This document shows positions 34,261 to 43,912 of a stretch of DNA of 64,000 nucleotides, in pieces (position 1 is the first letter of the stretch; each line of letters begins with the position of its first letter). The stretch comes from Bradyrhizobium ontarionense (GTDB lineage: Bacteria; Pseudomonadota; Alphaproteobacteria; Rhizobiales; Xanthobacteraceae), in the NCBI RefSeq assembly GCF_021088345.1, contig NZ_CP088156.1, positions 7,803,001 to 7,867,000 on the forward strand, written 5' to 3'. Position numbers and translations under genes: made by a program. The notes below the pieces were generated by a model. The model worked only from the letters and a program-made list of their open reading frames with translations, was not told the origin of the DNA and made no database searches.

Positions 34261-35052
34261 ATGAGCGATGTCGTCGATACGCCGATTGCCAAGCCCATCG
34301 CGGCCGTAGCCGGCGCGCCCTCGCTGCTCCGCCTGCTCCGCGAGGACATCGGCTGCGTGCGCTCCCGCGATCCCGCGGCGCGCAGCGAGTTCGAGACGCT
34401 GCTGACCTATCCCGGCATCCACGCGCTGATCTGGCACCGCCTGGCGCACCGGCTGTGGATCCGCGGCTGGCGTTTCCCGGCCCGTCTGCTGTCGTGGCTC
34501 GGACGATTCCTGTCGAACGTCGACATCCATCCGGGCGCAGAGATCGGGCGTCGCTTCTTCATCGATCATGGCGCCTGCGTCGTGATCGGCGAGACGGCAG
34601 AGGTCGGCGATGACGTCACGCTGTATCACGGTGTCACCTTGGGTGGCACGTCGTGGTCACCGGGCAAGCGGCACCCGACCTTGGAAAACGGGGTCGTCGT
34701 TGGTGCCGGTGCCAAGATCCTCGGACCGATCACGATCGGGCCGCGCACCCGGGTGGGGGCCAATTCCGTCGTCATCCAGAGCACACCGCCCGACGTGACG
34801 GTGGTCGGCATCCCCGCCAAGGTCGTACGACCGGAGTTCACGCATCGCCGGACTGTCGGCCGCATCGATCTGGACCATCATCTGATGCCTGATCCGGTGG
34901 GAGAGGCACTTTCCGTGATGCTGGACCGGATCGAGTTCCTCGAAGCGCAGCTCGCTCATGTCCGGCAGAAGGTGCGCCAGGGACCGCCGCTGCCGGCGCC
35001 AACCAGTGCCTGCGAGGTCGATCCGATTCTGACACAAGGAGCAAAGCAATGA
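34261..35052 (+). CDS. cysE: Serine O-acetyltransferase (CysE/NifP)
   Basis: This 263-residue enzyme makes O-acetylserine for cysteine synthesis. The N-terminal helical domain is followed by left-handed beta-helix repeats: [39 protein letters not shown] and the acetyl-CoA loop [20 protein letters not shown]. Its place between nifV and nifW matches the nifP type that supplies cysteine for NifS. It overlaps nifW by ATGA. Confidence 0.93.
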   Translation: MSDVVDTPIAKPIAAVAGAPSLLRLLREDIGCVRSRDPAARSEFETLLTYPGIHALIWHRLAHRLWIRGWRFPARLLSWLGRFLSNVDIHPGAEIGRRFFIDHGACVVIGETAEVGDDVTLYHGVTLGGTSWSPGKRHPTLENGVVVGAGAKILGPITIGPRTRVGANSVVIQSTPPDVTVVGIPAKVVRPEFTHRRTVGRIDLDHHLMPDPVGEALSVMLDRIEFLEAQLAHVRQKVRQGPPLPAPTSACEVDPILTQGAKQ

Positions 35053-35387
35053 CCGCGGCTACGCCCAACGTTCTCGACGAACTGAAGAAGACCTCTGCCG
35101 CCGAAGAGTTCTTCAAGCTGCTCGGTGTCGACTACGATCCGAAGGTGCTCAATGTCTGCCGGCTGCATATTCTCCGGCGAATGGGCCAGTATCTCGTCAG
35201 CGAGGACTTCTCGAACGTTTCCAACGAGGATGTCGCAGCCCGCTGCAAGTCATTCCTGGAGCAGGCCTATCAGGATTTCCTCGTCTCCACACCGCTTGAT
35301 CAGCGCGTGTTCAAGGTGCTCAAGGAAGCGGTGGCGCCGCCCAAGCCGGCCCCCAAGCCGTTCGTGTCGTTGACGACACTCAAGTAG
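35049..35387 (+). CDS. nifW: Nitrogenase-stabilising protein NifW
   Basis: This 112-residue NifW has [23 protein letters not shown] and ILRRMGQYL near residue 42, plus a Pro/Lys-rich C-terminus. NifW binds NifDK and is linked to MoFe protein assembly or oxygen protection. It overlaps cysE by 4 bases and is followed by a terminator. Confidence 0.94.
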   Translation: MTAATPNVLDELKKTSAAEEFFKLLGVDYDPKVLNVCRLHILRRMGQYLVSEDFSNVSNEDVAARCKSFLEQAYQDFLVSTPLDQRVFKVLKEAVAPPKPAPKPFVSLTTLK

Positions 35388-35412
35388 CGGATGAACTGAC
35401 GATCACTCCTCC

Positions 35413-35442
35413 AAGCGCCGCCAGCCACAACTGGCGGCGCTT
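35413..35442 (+). terminator. Terminator after nifW
   Basis: AAGCGCCGCCAG-CCACAA-CTGGCGGCGCTT gives a 12-bp perfect stem. It separates nifVW from fixABCX. Confidence 0.75.
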
Positions 35443-35476
35443 CCGCTTTCAAGCGAGCGTCGTGCGTTCAAGCTCC

Positions 35477-35492
35477 TGTCGCATTCCCGACG
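35477..35492. promoter_or_regulatory. Near-match NifA site of fixA
   Basis: TGTCGCATTCCCGACG matches TGT-N10-ACA except for the final base. It lies 106 bases upstream of the fixA -24 element. Confidence 0.4.
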
Positions 35493-35597
35493 CGTGTTGC
35501 TTGCGACGTGTCGGACCTCTGCGGGAATCCTGAGCAGCAAATCAGGATGCGTCGCCAAGTCGCTGAAACAGCGCCAAGATTCGTTCCGATCCAAACT

Positions 35598-35613
35598 GGT
35601 ACGACAATTGCTG
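35598..35613 (+). promoter_or_regulatory. sigma-54 promoter of fixABCX
   Basis: TGGTACGACAATTGCT has correct spacing and a good -12 half. fixA starts 37 bases on. Confidence 0.82.
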
Positions 35614-35649
35614 TTCCTCCCGAGAGGCCCACACACCGGGAGTGATCGC

Positions 35650-36495
35650 ATGCATATCGTCGTCTGCATCAAGCAGGTTCCGGACTCTGCGCAGATCCGC
35701 GTTCATCCCGTCACCAACACCATCATGCGCCAGGGTGTGCCGACCATCATCAACCCCTACGACCTGTTCGCGCTGGAAGCTGCGCTGCAGCTCCGTGACA
35801 AGTTGGGCGGCGAAGTGACCGTGCTGACGATGGGACCGCCATCCGCCGAGGACTCCCTGCGCCGGGCGCTGACCTACGGCGCCGATCGTGCCGTGCTGCT
35901 CACGGACCGCTTCTTTGCCGGCGCCGACACGCTGGCCACGACCTACGCGCTGGCGACAGCCATTCGCAAGATCAGCGAGACCTTCGGCGCGCCGGACATC
36001 GTGTTCACCGGCAAGCAGACGATCGATGGCGACACCGCCCAGGTCGGCCCGGGTATCGCCAAGCGGCTCGGCCTGTTGCAGCTGACCTATGTGGCGAAGA
36101 TCAGCGAGGTCGATCCGGTCGCGCGCACGATCGAAGCCGAGCGCCGGTCCGAGGGCGGCGTGCAGGTCCTCAAGACCAGGCTGCCGTGCCTGGTCACGAT
36201 GCTGGAGGCGACCAACGAAATCCGCCGCGGCGCGATGGCCGATGCGCTGCGCGCCGCGCGCGCGAAGATCGTGACCTGGAGCGCGAAGGACGCCGGCGTC
36301 GAGGATATCTCGAAATGCGGCCTGAAGGGCTCGCCGACGATCGTGAAGCGCGTGTTCGCACCGTCCGCGCGGGCCGAGAAGGCGACATTCGTCGATTTCT
36401 CCAGTCGCCCACCGGCTGACGCCCTGATCGAGGAACTGTTCAAGCGCCAGCCGAAGCTCGAAGCCGAGCTTATCACATCGGCCCACGGCTTCTGA
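35650..36495 (+). CDS. fixA: FixA, electron-bifurcating flavoprotein small subunit
   Basis: This 281-residue ETF-beta-type subunit opens MHIVVCIKQVPDSAQIRV and has GKQTIDGDTAQVGPGIAKRL, the adenine-nucleotide-binding region. FixAB with FixCX bifurcates electrons from NADH to ferredoxin/flavodoxin for nitrogenase and to quinone. The frame is open upstream but ATG 35650 gives the family start, with a good promoter distance. Confidence 0.96.
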   Translation: MHIVVCIKQVPDSAQIRVHPVTNTIMRQGVPTIINPYDLFALEAALQLRDKLGGEVTVLTMGPPSAEDSLRRALTYGADRAVLLTDRFFAGADTLATTYALATAIRKISETFGAPDIVFTGKQTIDGDTAQVGPGIAKRLGLLQLTYVAKISEVDPVARTIEAERRSEGGVQVLKTRLPCLVTMLEATNEIRRGAMADALRAARAKIVTWSAKDAGVEDISKCGLKGSPTIVKRVFAPSARAEKATFVDFSSRPPADALIEELFKRQPKLEAELITSAHGF

Positions 36496-36556
36496 CTTCG
36501 CCATCTGACATCGGTTTCAGACATCGGGCTTCTGACGGATCAACGGGACGACGACC

Positions 36557-37663
36557 ATGAACGAACCCACCAAAGCACCGCCTGCCGCAGCCGGTCGCGC
36601 CGCGACCAAGAAGGAGCTGCCGGAGCATTTCAAGGCCTACAAGCACGTCTGGGTGTTCATCGAACAGGAGCGCGGCCAGGTCCACTCGGTCTCCTGGGAG
36701 CTGATGGGCGCCGGACGCAAGCTCGCCGACAAGCTGAAGGTCGATCTCGCCGCCGTCGTCATCGGACCGCCCGGCGAAGCCGTCCAGCACGCTGCCGCGG
36801 AGTCGTTCTGCTATGGCGCCGATCTCGCCTACATCGTCGCCGATGACGTTCTCACCGACTATCGCAACGAGGCCTATACCAAGGCGCTGACCGACGTCGT
36901 CAACACCTATAAGCCGGAGATCCTGCTGCTCGGCGCCACCACGCTCGGCCGCGACCTCGCTGGCTCCGTGGCGACGACGCTGCTCACCGGCCTCACCGCC
37001 GACTGCACCGAGCTCGACGTCGATGCCGACGGCTCGCTCGCGGCGACGCGGCCGACCTTCGGCGGCTCGCTGCTCTGCACGATCTACACGCTCAACTATC
37101 GGCCGCAGATGGCGACCGTGCGTCCGCGCGTGATGCCGATGCCGGAGCGCGTGGAGAACCCCGCGACCCGCATCATCGAGCACAAGCTCGGCCTGGTCGA
37201 GGAGGACATCGTCACCAAAGTGCTGTCCTTCATTCCGGACCGCGACTCCGCGAAATCCAATCTCGCCTATGCCGACGTCGTCGTCGCCGGCGGTCTCGGG
37301 CTCGGCTCGCCCGAGAACTTCCAACTCGTGAAAGGACTCGCCGCGGTGCTCGGCGCCGAGTTCGGCTGCTCGCGGCCGCTGGTGCAGAAGGGCTGGGTGA
37401 CGTCGGACCGCCAGATCGGCCAGACCGGCAAGACCATCCGGCCCAAGCTCTACATCGCGGCCGGCATTTCCGGCGCGATCCAGCATCGGGTGGGCGTCGA
37501 GGGCGCAGACCTGATCGTCGCGATCAACACCGACAAGAACGCCCCGATCTTCGACTTCGCCCATGTCGGCATCGTCACCGACGCGATCCGGCTGCTGCCG
37601 GCGCTCACCGAGGCATTTCGCGCACGACTGTCGCCGCATTCGCGCGACCGCATCGCAAGCTAG
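36557..37663 (+). CDS. fixB: FixB, electron-bifurcating flavoprotein large subunit
   Basis: This 368-residue ETF-alpha-type subunit binds the bifurcating FAD partner of FixA. The FAD signature [15 protein letters not shown] and the later [25 protein letters not shown] are visible. The first 30 residues are an Ala/Lys-rich extension. It lies 61 bases after fixA. Confidence 0.96.
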   Translation: MNEPTKAPPAAAGRAATKKELPEHFKAYKHVWVFIEQERGQVHSVSWELMGAGRKLADKLKVDLAAVVIGPPGEAVQHAAAESFCYGADLAYIVADDVLTDYRNEAYTKALTDVVNTYKPEILLLGATTLGRDLAGSVATTLLTGLTADCTELDVDADGSLAATRPTFGGSLLCTIYTLNYRPQMATVRPRVMPMPERVENPATRIIEHKLGLVEEDIVTKVLSFIPDRDSAKSNLAYADVVVAGGLGLGSPENFQLVKGLAAVLGAEFGCSRPLVQKGWVTSDRQIGQTGKTIRPKLYIAAGISGAIQHRVGVEGADLIVAINTDKNAPIFDFAHVGIVTDAIRLLPALTEAFRARLSPHSRDRIAS

Positions 37664-37685
37664 GCACCAGAGAGGGAGCAGGGCA

Positions 37686-38993
37686 ATGATCGAGGAACGG
37701 TTCGACGCGATCGTCGTGGGTGCCGGCATGGCCGGCAATGCGGCTGCGCTGACCATGGCCCAGCGCGGCATGAAGGTGCTGCAGCTCGAGCGCGGTGAAT
37801 ATTCCGGTTCGAAGAACGTGCAGGGCGCGATCCTCTATGCTGACATGCTAGAGAAGCTGATTCCCGACTTTCGCGAGGAAGCGCCGCTGGAGCGGCATCT
37901 GGTCGAGCAGCGCTTCTGGATGCTCGACGACAAATCGCATGTCGGCCTGCACTACAAGTCGGACGACTTCAACGAGGAGAAGCCGAACCGCTACACCATC
38001 ATCCGCGCCCAGTTCGACAAATGGTTCTCGTCCAAGGTCAAGGAGGCGGGCGCCACCGTGCTGTGTGAGACGACGGTGACCGAGCTGGCGCAGGACGCCT
38101 ATGGCAAGGTGATCGGCGTCAAGACCGACCGGCGCGACGGTGAGATCCATGCCGATGTGGTCGTGCTCGCCGAAGGCGTCAACGGCCTGCTCGGGACCCG
38201 TGCGGGCCTGCGTGAGCGGCCGAAGCCGGAAAACGTCGCGCTGGCGGTCAAGGAGATGCACTTCCTGCCGCGCGAGACGATCGAGGCGCGCTTCAATCTC
38301 AAGGGTGACGAAGGTGCCGTCATCGAGGCCGTCGGCACGATCTCCCGCGGCATGACGGGCATGGGCTTCATCTACTCCAACAAGGAGTGCATCTCGCTCG
38401 GCATCGGCTGTCTCGTCTCCGACTTCCAGAAGACCGGCGAGACGCCCTATGGCCTGCTGGAGCGCTTCAAGCAGCATCCCTCGGTGGCGCCGCTGATCGA
38501 GGGCTCGGAGGTCAAGGAGTATTCGGCGCATCTCATCCCCGAGGGCGGCTACAACGCAATCCCGGAGCTCTGCGGCGACGGCTGGGTCGTGGTCGGCGAC
38601 GCTGCCCAGCTCAACAATGCTGTTCACCGCGAGGGCTCGAATCTGGCGATGACCTCCGGCCGCATCGCGGCCGAGGCGATCTTCCAGGTGAAGTCACGTC
38701 GCGATCCGATGACCAAAGCGAACCTCGCGCTCTACAAGAAGATGCTGGAGGACTCCTTCGTCATCAAGGATCTGAAGAAATACAAGGACATGCCGGCGCT
38801 GCTGCATAATCAGTCGCAGAACTTCTTCCTGACCTATCCGCAGCTCGTCTCGAAGGCGATGCAGAACTTCGTGCGTGTCGACGGCACGCCGAAGAAGGAG
38901 AAGGAAAGCAGCACCCTGCGCTCGTTCGTGAGCGCGAGGTCGTGGACGGGTCTGTTCGGCGATGCGTTCCGCTTCGCGCGGGCGTGGCGCTGA
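37686..38993 (+). CDS. fixC: FixC, flavoprotein dehydrogenase (ETF:quinone-type)
   Basis: This 435-residue protein is related to ETF-ubiquinone oxidoreductase. The FAD-binding start is [20 protein letters not shown] and the second FAD motif is [24 protein letters not shown] 37686 follows GGGAG. It lies 22 bases after fixB and passes electrons with FixX to quinone. Confidence 0.96.
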   Translation: MIEERFDAIVVGAGMAGNAAALTMAQRGMKVLQLERGEYSGSKNVQGAILYADMLEKLIPDFREEAPLERHLVEQRFWMLDDKSHVGLHYKSDDFNEEKPNRYTIIRAQFDKWFSSKVKEAGATVLCETTVTELAQDAYGKVIGVKTDRRDGEIHADVVVLAEGVNGLLGTRAGLRERPKPENVALAVKEMHFLPRETIEARFNLKGDEGAVIEAVGTISRGMTGMGFIYSNKECISLGIGCLVSDFQKTGETPYGLLERFKQHPSVAPLIEGSEVKEYSAHLIPEGGYNAIPELCGDGWVVVGDAAQLNNAVHREGSNLAMTSGRIAAEAIFQVKSRRDPMTKANLALYKKMLEDSFVIKDLKKYKDMPALLHNQSQNFFLTYPQLVSKAMQNFVRVDGTPKKEKESSTLRSFVSARSWTGLFGDAFRFARAWR

Positions 38994-39034
38994 TTGTCGA
39001 GCGAACGAAACAACTGGGCCAAGGGAGATCAGAC

Positions 39035-39331
39035 ATGAGCACGGATGTCGCGGTACGGGTCGAGGACAAGCTGTTCTACAATCGCTATCAGGTCGATCCG
39101 GGCCGGGCCCATATCAAGGTCCGTCCGCATACAACGCCGACGCCGCAGCTCAAGGCGCTCCTGAACGCGTGCCCGGCACGCTGTTACGAGCTCAACGACA
39201 AGGGGCAGGTCGAAATCACGGTCGACGGCTGCATCGAATGCGGCACCTGCCGCGTCATCGGCGAACCGAGCGGCGACATCGAGTGGAGCTATCCGCGCGG
39301 CGGCTACGGTGTGCTGTTCAAGTTCGGCTGA
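39035..39331 (+). CDS. fixX: FixX ferredoxin-like protein
   Basis: This 98-residue protein has a cysteine-rich half: [14 protein letters not shown] and [14 protein letters not shown]. That gives one [4Fe-4S] cluster plus remnants, as in FixX/ETF-QO C-termini. It works with FixC. AAGGGAGAT precedes ATG 39035. Confidence 0.95.
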   Translation: MSTDVAVRVEDKLFYNRYQVDPGRAHIKVRPHTTPTPQLKALLNACPARCYELNDKGQVEITVDGCIECGTCRVIGEPSGDIEWSYPRGGYGVLFKFG

Positions 39332-39400
39332 GGCCCGAACGGCAGAGGTCGGGCAGGCGACGTGCCATCGCACATGAAAGCGCGCTGCCGCCCTCTCATG

Positions 39401-39420
39401 CTATATCGAGAATGATATAG
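39401..39420. promoter_or_regulatory. Candidate Mo-box (ModE-type site) upstream of mop
   Basis: CTATAT at 39401-39406 and ATATAG at 39415-39420 form an inverted repeat with an 8-base gap, close to the TATAT-N-ATATA core of ModE/Mop-type molybdate boxes. It ends 74 bases before the mop start. A TTGAGT/TAGATC promoter-like pair follows it. The half-sites and their spacing fit a Mo-box by eye only. Confidence 0.5.
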
Positions 39421-39494
39421 GTCATTGAGTCCGGGCGATCTCTCTGCTTAGATCCGGCCGCAGCAACGGTGCTGCTACGGATGAGGAGCTGCAC

Positions 39495-39701
39495 GTGAAG
39501 CTGAGCGCGCGGAACGTTTTGCCGGGGAAAGTTATCTCTGTTGCCAAGGGAGCGACCACCGCCCACGTCAAGGTCGAGCTCGCCCCGGGACTGACGGTGT
39601 TCTCGGCCATCACCAATGAGGCCGTGGAAGAGCTCGAGCTCGCGGTTGGCGACAGCGTCTCGGCCGTGATCAAGTCGTCCGACGTGATGATCGGCAAATA
39701 A
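39495..39701 (+). CDS. mop: Molbindin (Mop), molybdate-binding TOBE protein
   Basis: This 68-residue single TOBE domain reads MKLSARNVLPGKVISVAKGA, then TTAHVKVELAPGLTVFSAIT with LAVGDSVSAVIKSSDVMIG. Molbindins store or buffer molybdate as hexamers. The start is GTG with GAGGAG before it. A Mo-box-like repeat upstream suggests control by Mo. It lies beside modD, in the Mo-handling end of the nif island. Confidence 0.93.
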   Translation: MKLSARNVLPGKVISVAKGATTAHVKVELAPGLTVFSAITNEAVEELELAVGDSVSAVIKSSDVMIGK

Positions 39702-39725
39702 TGACGTCGGAGGCCATGACCGAGT

Positions 39726-40289
39726 TCAGCGGGCGCTTTCCGCCTGTGAGCTCAGCGTGAGCCACCAGGCATCCATTGCTGGCCGTGAAGGCGGCAGCAA
39801 GGTGCCGAGGTCGCCGGTAAAAGTCCGCCAGTCCTCGATGCATTTCTGCGGCACGGCCGTCAGGACTGGGATCCCTGACGTGATCGCGTCGGCCAGCTCG
39901 CCGCGCAATCCGCTTCCGGAGGCCTCCTGCTTGGAAAATTTGTTGATCACGATGAGGTCGGCATGAGCGGCGATGGCGCGGTGAACGGCCATGCCGGCTT
40001 CGGCAAGGCCCGCTGCATCCAGCTTGCAGGCCATGGATCCGGTGCCGAGGTCCTGGCAGATCGAGATTGTGTCGCCATTGGCAAGGTCGATCACGTCCAT
40101 CCCGCTCTTCTTGCCGACCTCGTCTCTCGTATTGCGTTGAACGATGCCGCCGACGCGCACCCCGCGCTGCAGGAGGCCCTGGACAAAATCGTCCAGCAGG
40201 ACATCGGCATCGTCGCCCGGCCCGTAGAGGATGGCGGCGAGACGGGGTGGATTGAGTTCGGTTGGCTCGGTGAGATCGTGCGGCGTCAT
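39726..40289 (-). CDS. DUF2478-type protein beside modD
   Basis: This 187-residue protein has the opening LAAILYGPGDDADVLLDDFVQG and later ADLIVINKFSKQEASGSGLRG and GIPVLTAVP. These are landmarks of DUF2478, a nucleotide-triphosphatase-like fold. The canonical GKT P-loop is absent (YGPGDDAD). Such genes often lie with molybdate transport or Mo-cofactor genes. It is divergent from modD. Confidence 0.75.
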   Translation of the reverse strand: MTPHDLTEPTELNPPRLAAILYGPGDDADVLLDDFVQGLLQRGVRVGGIVQRNTRDEVGKKSGMDVIDLANGDTISICQDLGTGSMACKLDAAGLAEAGMAVHRAIAAHADLIVINKFSKQEASGSGLRGELADAITSGIPVLTAVPQKCIEDWRTFTGDLGTLLPPSRPAMDAWWLTLSSQAESAR

Positions 40290-40418
40290 GCGTTGGCCTC
40301 GAGAGGCGGCCGTCATCCGGTCCGGGGTCCACGCAATGTTGGTCCGGAGGTCGTGGGCGGGCAGCCGGCCGTGATTATACCGATGATGTGGCCTTGAGAC
40401 AAAGAGGAGATGTCGCGC

Positions 40419-41285
40419 GTGCCGACCACCGCCGCCCACCATGATCTGGAAGCCTTGCTTCGTGACGATGTCCCCTATGGCGATCTGACCACCGAGACGC
40501 TTGGGATCGGCGCTGAGCCTGGCCTGATGCAATTCGCAGCGCGCGGCCGGATGGTGCTGGCGCTGGCCGAGGACGCGGCGGCACTGATCGAACTCGCGGG
40601 GGGCCGGGTCGAACTGCTGGCTGCCAGCGGAGCGGTGCTGGAGAAGGGAGCGCCGATTCTGAAGGCTGAAGGAGCCGCCGCGAGCCTGCTGCGCAGCTGG
40701 AAGGTGGCGCAAACGCTCATCGAGATCTGGTCGGGCGTCGCGACCGAGGCCGAGGCGATCGTGCGCGCGGCGCGCGCGGTGGCGCCGGGCATCGCGGTCG
40801 CCTGCACCCGCAAGAACGTCCCCGGCGCGAAGCTGTTTGCCGTGGCCGCAGTAAAGGCGGGTGGCGCGGTGATGCATCGGCTCGGCCTGTCCGAGACAAT
40901 CCTGGTATTTCCGGAACATCGGGCGTTTCTCGGCGACACGCCGCTCGGTGACGTGGCCGAACGGCTGCGGCGTAGTGCCCCGGAGAAACGGCTCGTCATC
41001 GAGGTCAACAATCTCGAGCAGGCCGTGGCTGCTGCCGTGGCCGGGTTCGACGTCATTCAGGCCGAGAAGTTTCGGCCCGCGGAGATCGAGGCGCTGGTGA
41101 AGCAAATGAACACGATGGCGGCGTTGCCGATACGGCCCATCATTGCGGCCGCCGGCGGCGTCAATGCGCAGAACGCTGCGGCGTACGCAGCGGCCGGCGC
41201 CGACTTGCTGGTCACGTCAGCGCCGTACCTCGCCCGTCCCTGCGACGTGCAGGTGCGGATTACCCGGGCATCGGCCGCGGCTTGA
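40419..41285 (+). CDS. modD: ModD, quinolinate phosphoribosyltransferase-like protein
   Basis: This 288-residue protein of the NadC fold has LRDDVPYGDLTTETLGIG, ACTRKNVPGAKLFAVAAVKAGG and a C-terminal AAGGVNAQNAAAYAAAGADLLVTSAPY. ModD is the NadC homologue found with Mo transport genes; its substrate is unknown. ATG 40410 directly abuts GAGGAG, so GTG 40419 is the better start. Confidence 0.9.
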   Translation: MPTTAAHHDLEALLRDDVPYGDLTTETLGIGAEPGLMQFAARGRMVLALAEDAAALIELAGGRVELLAASGAVLEKGAPILKAEGAAASLLRSWKVAQTLIEIWSGVATEAEAIVRAARAVAPGIAVACTRKNVPGAKLFAVAAVKAGGAVMHRLGLSETILVFPEHRAFLGDTPLGDVAERLRRSAPEKRLVIEVNNLEQAVAAAVAGFDVIQAEKFRPAEIEALVKQMNTMAALPIRPIIAAAGGVNAQNAAAYAAAGADLLVTSAPYLARPCDVQVRITRASAAA

Positions 41286-41298
41286 TCGCGCGGGCCGG

Positions 41299-43644
41299 CT
41301 ACTGAGGCTGATGCACGGCGGGGCGCTTCTGGCGGTTCGCTCGCCATTCCAGGAATTCGCGGAACAGCCGGGCGTCGGTCGGCACGCCATTCGCCTGCTG
41401 CTCGTTGGCCTGAGCGTTGGCTCCCAGGACCTGAGCGGCCGGCATGTTGCGGTCGAGCCATTCCTGCGCCACCTTGAACCTGGTCCAGCCGGCGATGGGC
41501 GCCAGCGGCGCCACCTCCTGCCATTTGGGATGAAACGGCGGCCGCTGCAACACCTGCAGATTGTTGAACAGCGCTTCGACCAGCAGAGACAGCCGGCGAT
41601 GGCGATCGCTGCCGGGTTGCCAGTTGTACGACGCCAGCAAGGCCTCGGCGGCAATCGTGTTCACCGGCGCTGAGGCGCTCACGAGGTTGGGATAGTCTTC
41701 GGCGGACAATTGCGCCGGAAGATACTCGTCATGCAGGGCCTTGTCGTACTCGACGGGCACGAGATGCAGATTGGGGTCGTTGACCTGATTCAGCCATTGC
41801 AACGGCTTGCCTTCAACCGCGATGATCGCGTCGATGTCGCCTCGTCGCAGCATGTCCAGCGCCAGCCGCGGCTCGATATAGAGAAGGTGCGGCCTGATCC
41901 CCAAGCGTTCGAATACGTTGATCGAGGTGACGAAGGTGCCACCATCGGGCAGGTCGACCGCGATGGTCTTGCCGTCGAGCTCGCTGAGGCTGGTGATCGA
42001 CTTGGGTGCCACAACGTGCATCTCTTCATTGAACAACTTGGCCACATAGACCAGCTGTTCACGCACATTGTTGGCGAAATCCTTGCGCTCGAGAAAGGCC
42101 AGCGTGTCCTTGCGGATGATGCCGGCATCGACACCACGCAGCAGCAGGATGTCGGCGACCGATTGGACCGAGCCGCGGCCGATCACGGGAAGAACGCGCA
42201 ACTCGGTCCCCTTGTCGAGGACCGAGGCGAGATCCGCGCCCATGTTCGCGTAGGTGCTGCCGAACGATCCCGTCATCAGCGTCACCGTGTTGGCATTCAG
42301 CTGGTTCGCCAGGTCACGCTTCGCCGTGCCGTAACGGAAGATGGTCTTGAAGGAGTCGCTGACGCTGCCGGGATCGATGCCGCTGCGCACGGGGCCGAAA
42401 CGCTGCCACTTGCCGCCCGTGAATTGCATCATCTGCATCTGCTCGAGCGGCGCATAGTCATGGGCGCTGGTGTTGACGCTGATGCCGGGCGTCAGCATCG
42501 GCAATTTGAGGCCCTTCAGCGACGCCGCGTGCTTCATGATGTTGTCGCGCGACAGGTCATCGCCGCAATTCCTCAACACCGCCACCATGGCGTTGGCGGC
42601 GAGGTAGCCGAACGTCGCAAGACCGTTGCTCCTCGGAACATCGGGCAAATAGCGGTCCATGAATGCAGACCATTCCTGGTAGGATGGGTCGCCTGCCGTC
42701 GCTGCCTCGTCGCCCTCGTAGTAGTATCCCGCGGACATGATGCCTTCGGCATTCTGCAGGCCTGCCGGCTGCATCACTGCCGACACCGACTCCGAGACCG
42801 TCGAGATGATGTGGTCCGGCCGCCAGCCGATCTCGGCCGCACGGCGGATTGCCATGACGGCGAATTTGGGTGTCGTCACATCGAAGAATATGTCGGCCCC
42901 TGAGGCCTTCAGCGTGGCGATCTGCTGATTGACGTTGGCGTCCGTCACCTTGTAGGTCGCCTCCGCCACGATCGGAAGCTTGCCACCTAGGCCCTCCTTC
43001 AATCCCTTGACGTAATCCTTGCCGAAATCATCATCCTGAGAGAGGATCGCGATCTTGCCGCGGCTGTGTGTCTCCAGCAGGTACTGCGCATAGACGTGCG
43101 CCTCTGCCTGGTAGCTGGGCTGAAAACCCATGGTCCAGGGAAAGTCGTGCGGCTGGTCCCACTGCGAGGAGCCGGATGCTACGAACAATTGGGGGACTTT
43201 GTTGGCGTTGAGATAGGGGCGGACCGCCAGGTTGGGGGCCGTGCCCAGGCTCGCGAACATCAGCAGGACCTTGTCCTCTTCTACCAGCTTGCGCGTCATC
43301 TCGACCGCCTTCTGCGGGACGTAGCCGTCGTCGTAGGAGATGAAAGTGATAGGCCGGCCGTTGATGCCGCCCTCGGCATTGACCTTGTTGAAATAGGCGG
43401 CGATCGCCTTGCCGATGACGCCATAAGCGAGGGCCGGACCGCTGTAAGGCATCGTGTTGCCGATGCGGATTTCCTTGCCGGCGGCTGCGGCCGCGCGATG
43501 CTGGGCCAGCAGGATCGGCCCGGCCAGCGCCAAAGCGAGACATGCGGCCTGTGCGATGCGGTTGATACGATGATGCCGCTCCTGGAGACCTCGGCCCCCC
43601 ATCGGGGCTGCGCAGGCGCGAACCGCACCGTTGATACCCTGCAT
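41299..43644 (-). CDS. Fused double solute-binding protein (LivK-type plus TAXI-type)
   Basis: This protein of about 781 residues has a signal-like N-terminus (LALALAGPILLA around residue 40). A branched-chain-amino-acid-type binding domain follows (about 58-430, RIGNTMPYSGPALAYGVIG). Then comes a TRAP-TAXI-type domain (about 450-750, TLMTGSFGSTYANMGADLASVL and GRGSVQSVADILLLRGVDAGI). Each half alone is a full receptor. No transporter membrane gene is adjacent. ATG 43644 follows GGGAGG. Confidence 0.85.
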   Translation of the reverse strand: MQGINGAVRACAAPMGGRGLQERHHRINRIAQAACLALALAGPILLAQHRAAAAAGKEIRIGNTMPYSGPALAYGVIGKAIAAYFNKVNAEGGINGRPITFISYDDGYVPQKAVEMTRKLVEEDKVLLMFASLGTAPNLAVRPYLNANKVPQLFVASGSSQWDQPHDFPWTMGFQPSYQAEAHVYAQYLLETHSRGKIAILSQDDDFGKDYVKGLKEGLGGKLPIVAEATYKVTDANVNQQIATLKASGADIFFDVTTPKFAVMAIRRAAEIGWRPDHIISTVSESVSAVMQPAGLQNAEGIMSAGYYYEGDEAATAGDPSYQEWSAFMDRYLPDVPRSNGLATFGYLAANAMVAVLRNCGDDLSRDNIMKHAASLKGLKLPMLTPGISVNTSAHDYAPLEQMQMMQFTGGKWQRFGPVRSGIDPGSVSDSFKTIFRYGTAKRDLANQLNANTVTLMTGSFGSTYANMGADLASVLDKGTELRVLPVIGRGSVQSVADILLLRGVDAGIIRKDTLAFLERKDFANNVREQLVYVAKLFNEEMHVVAPKSITSLSELDGKTIAVDLPDGGTFVTSINVFERLGIRPHLLYIEPRLALDMLRRGDIDAIIAVEGKPLQWLNQVNDPNLHLVPVEYDKALHDEYLPAQLSAEDYPNLVSASAPVNTIAAEALLASYNWQPGSDRHRRLSLLVEALFNNLQVLQRPPFHPKWQEVAPLAPIAGWTRFKVAQEWLDRNMPAAQVLGANAQANEQQANGVPTDARLFREFLEWRANRQKRPAVHQPQ

Positions 43645-43912
43645 TATGCATCCTCCCGTCGATGTCTTGTTGTTCCAGCGTAAACGATCGATGACGACCG
43701 ACCGTCGCACCGGGCGGTCCCTATCGCGTTCTGTGGGCGTGCAGCGATTGCTCGCGTGGCGAATCTGACATTCGCTTCAGTCTGTCCGCGCGTTCTCCAG
43801 GCGAAGGCCGGAGCCAAAGCCACACCAGATCTTTCATTCTGCTCGTGTCGCTCGTCTCTGACGTTCGCAGATGAACCTGCGGCGGACCGATACGAACGTG
43901 AGAGTTGGAACG

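Noticed and set aside
40290..40418. Second Mo-box or sigma-54 site between the DUF2478 gene and modD
   Set aside because: GATTATACCGATGATGT has no proper inverted half and no GG-N10-GC pair with the right context was found.
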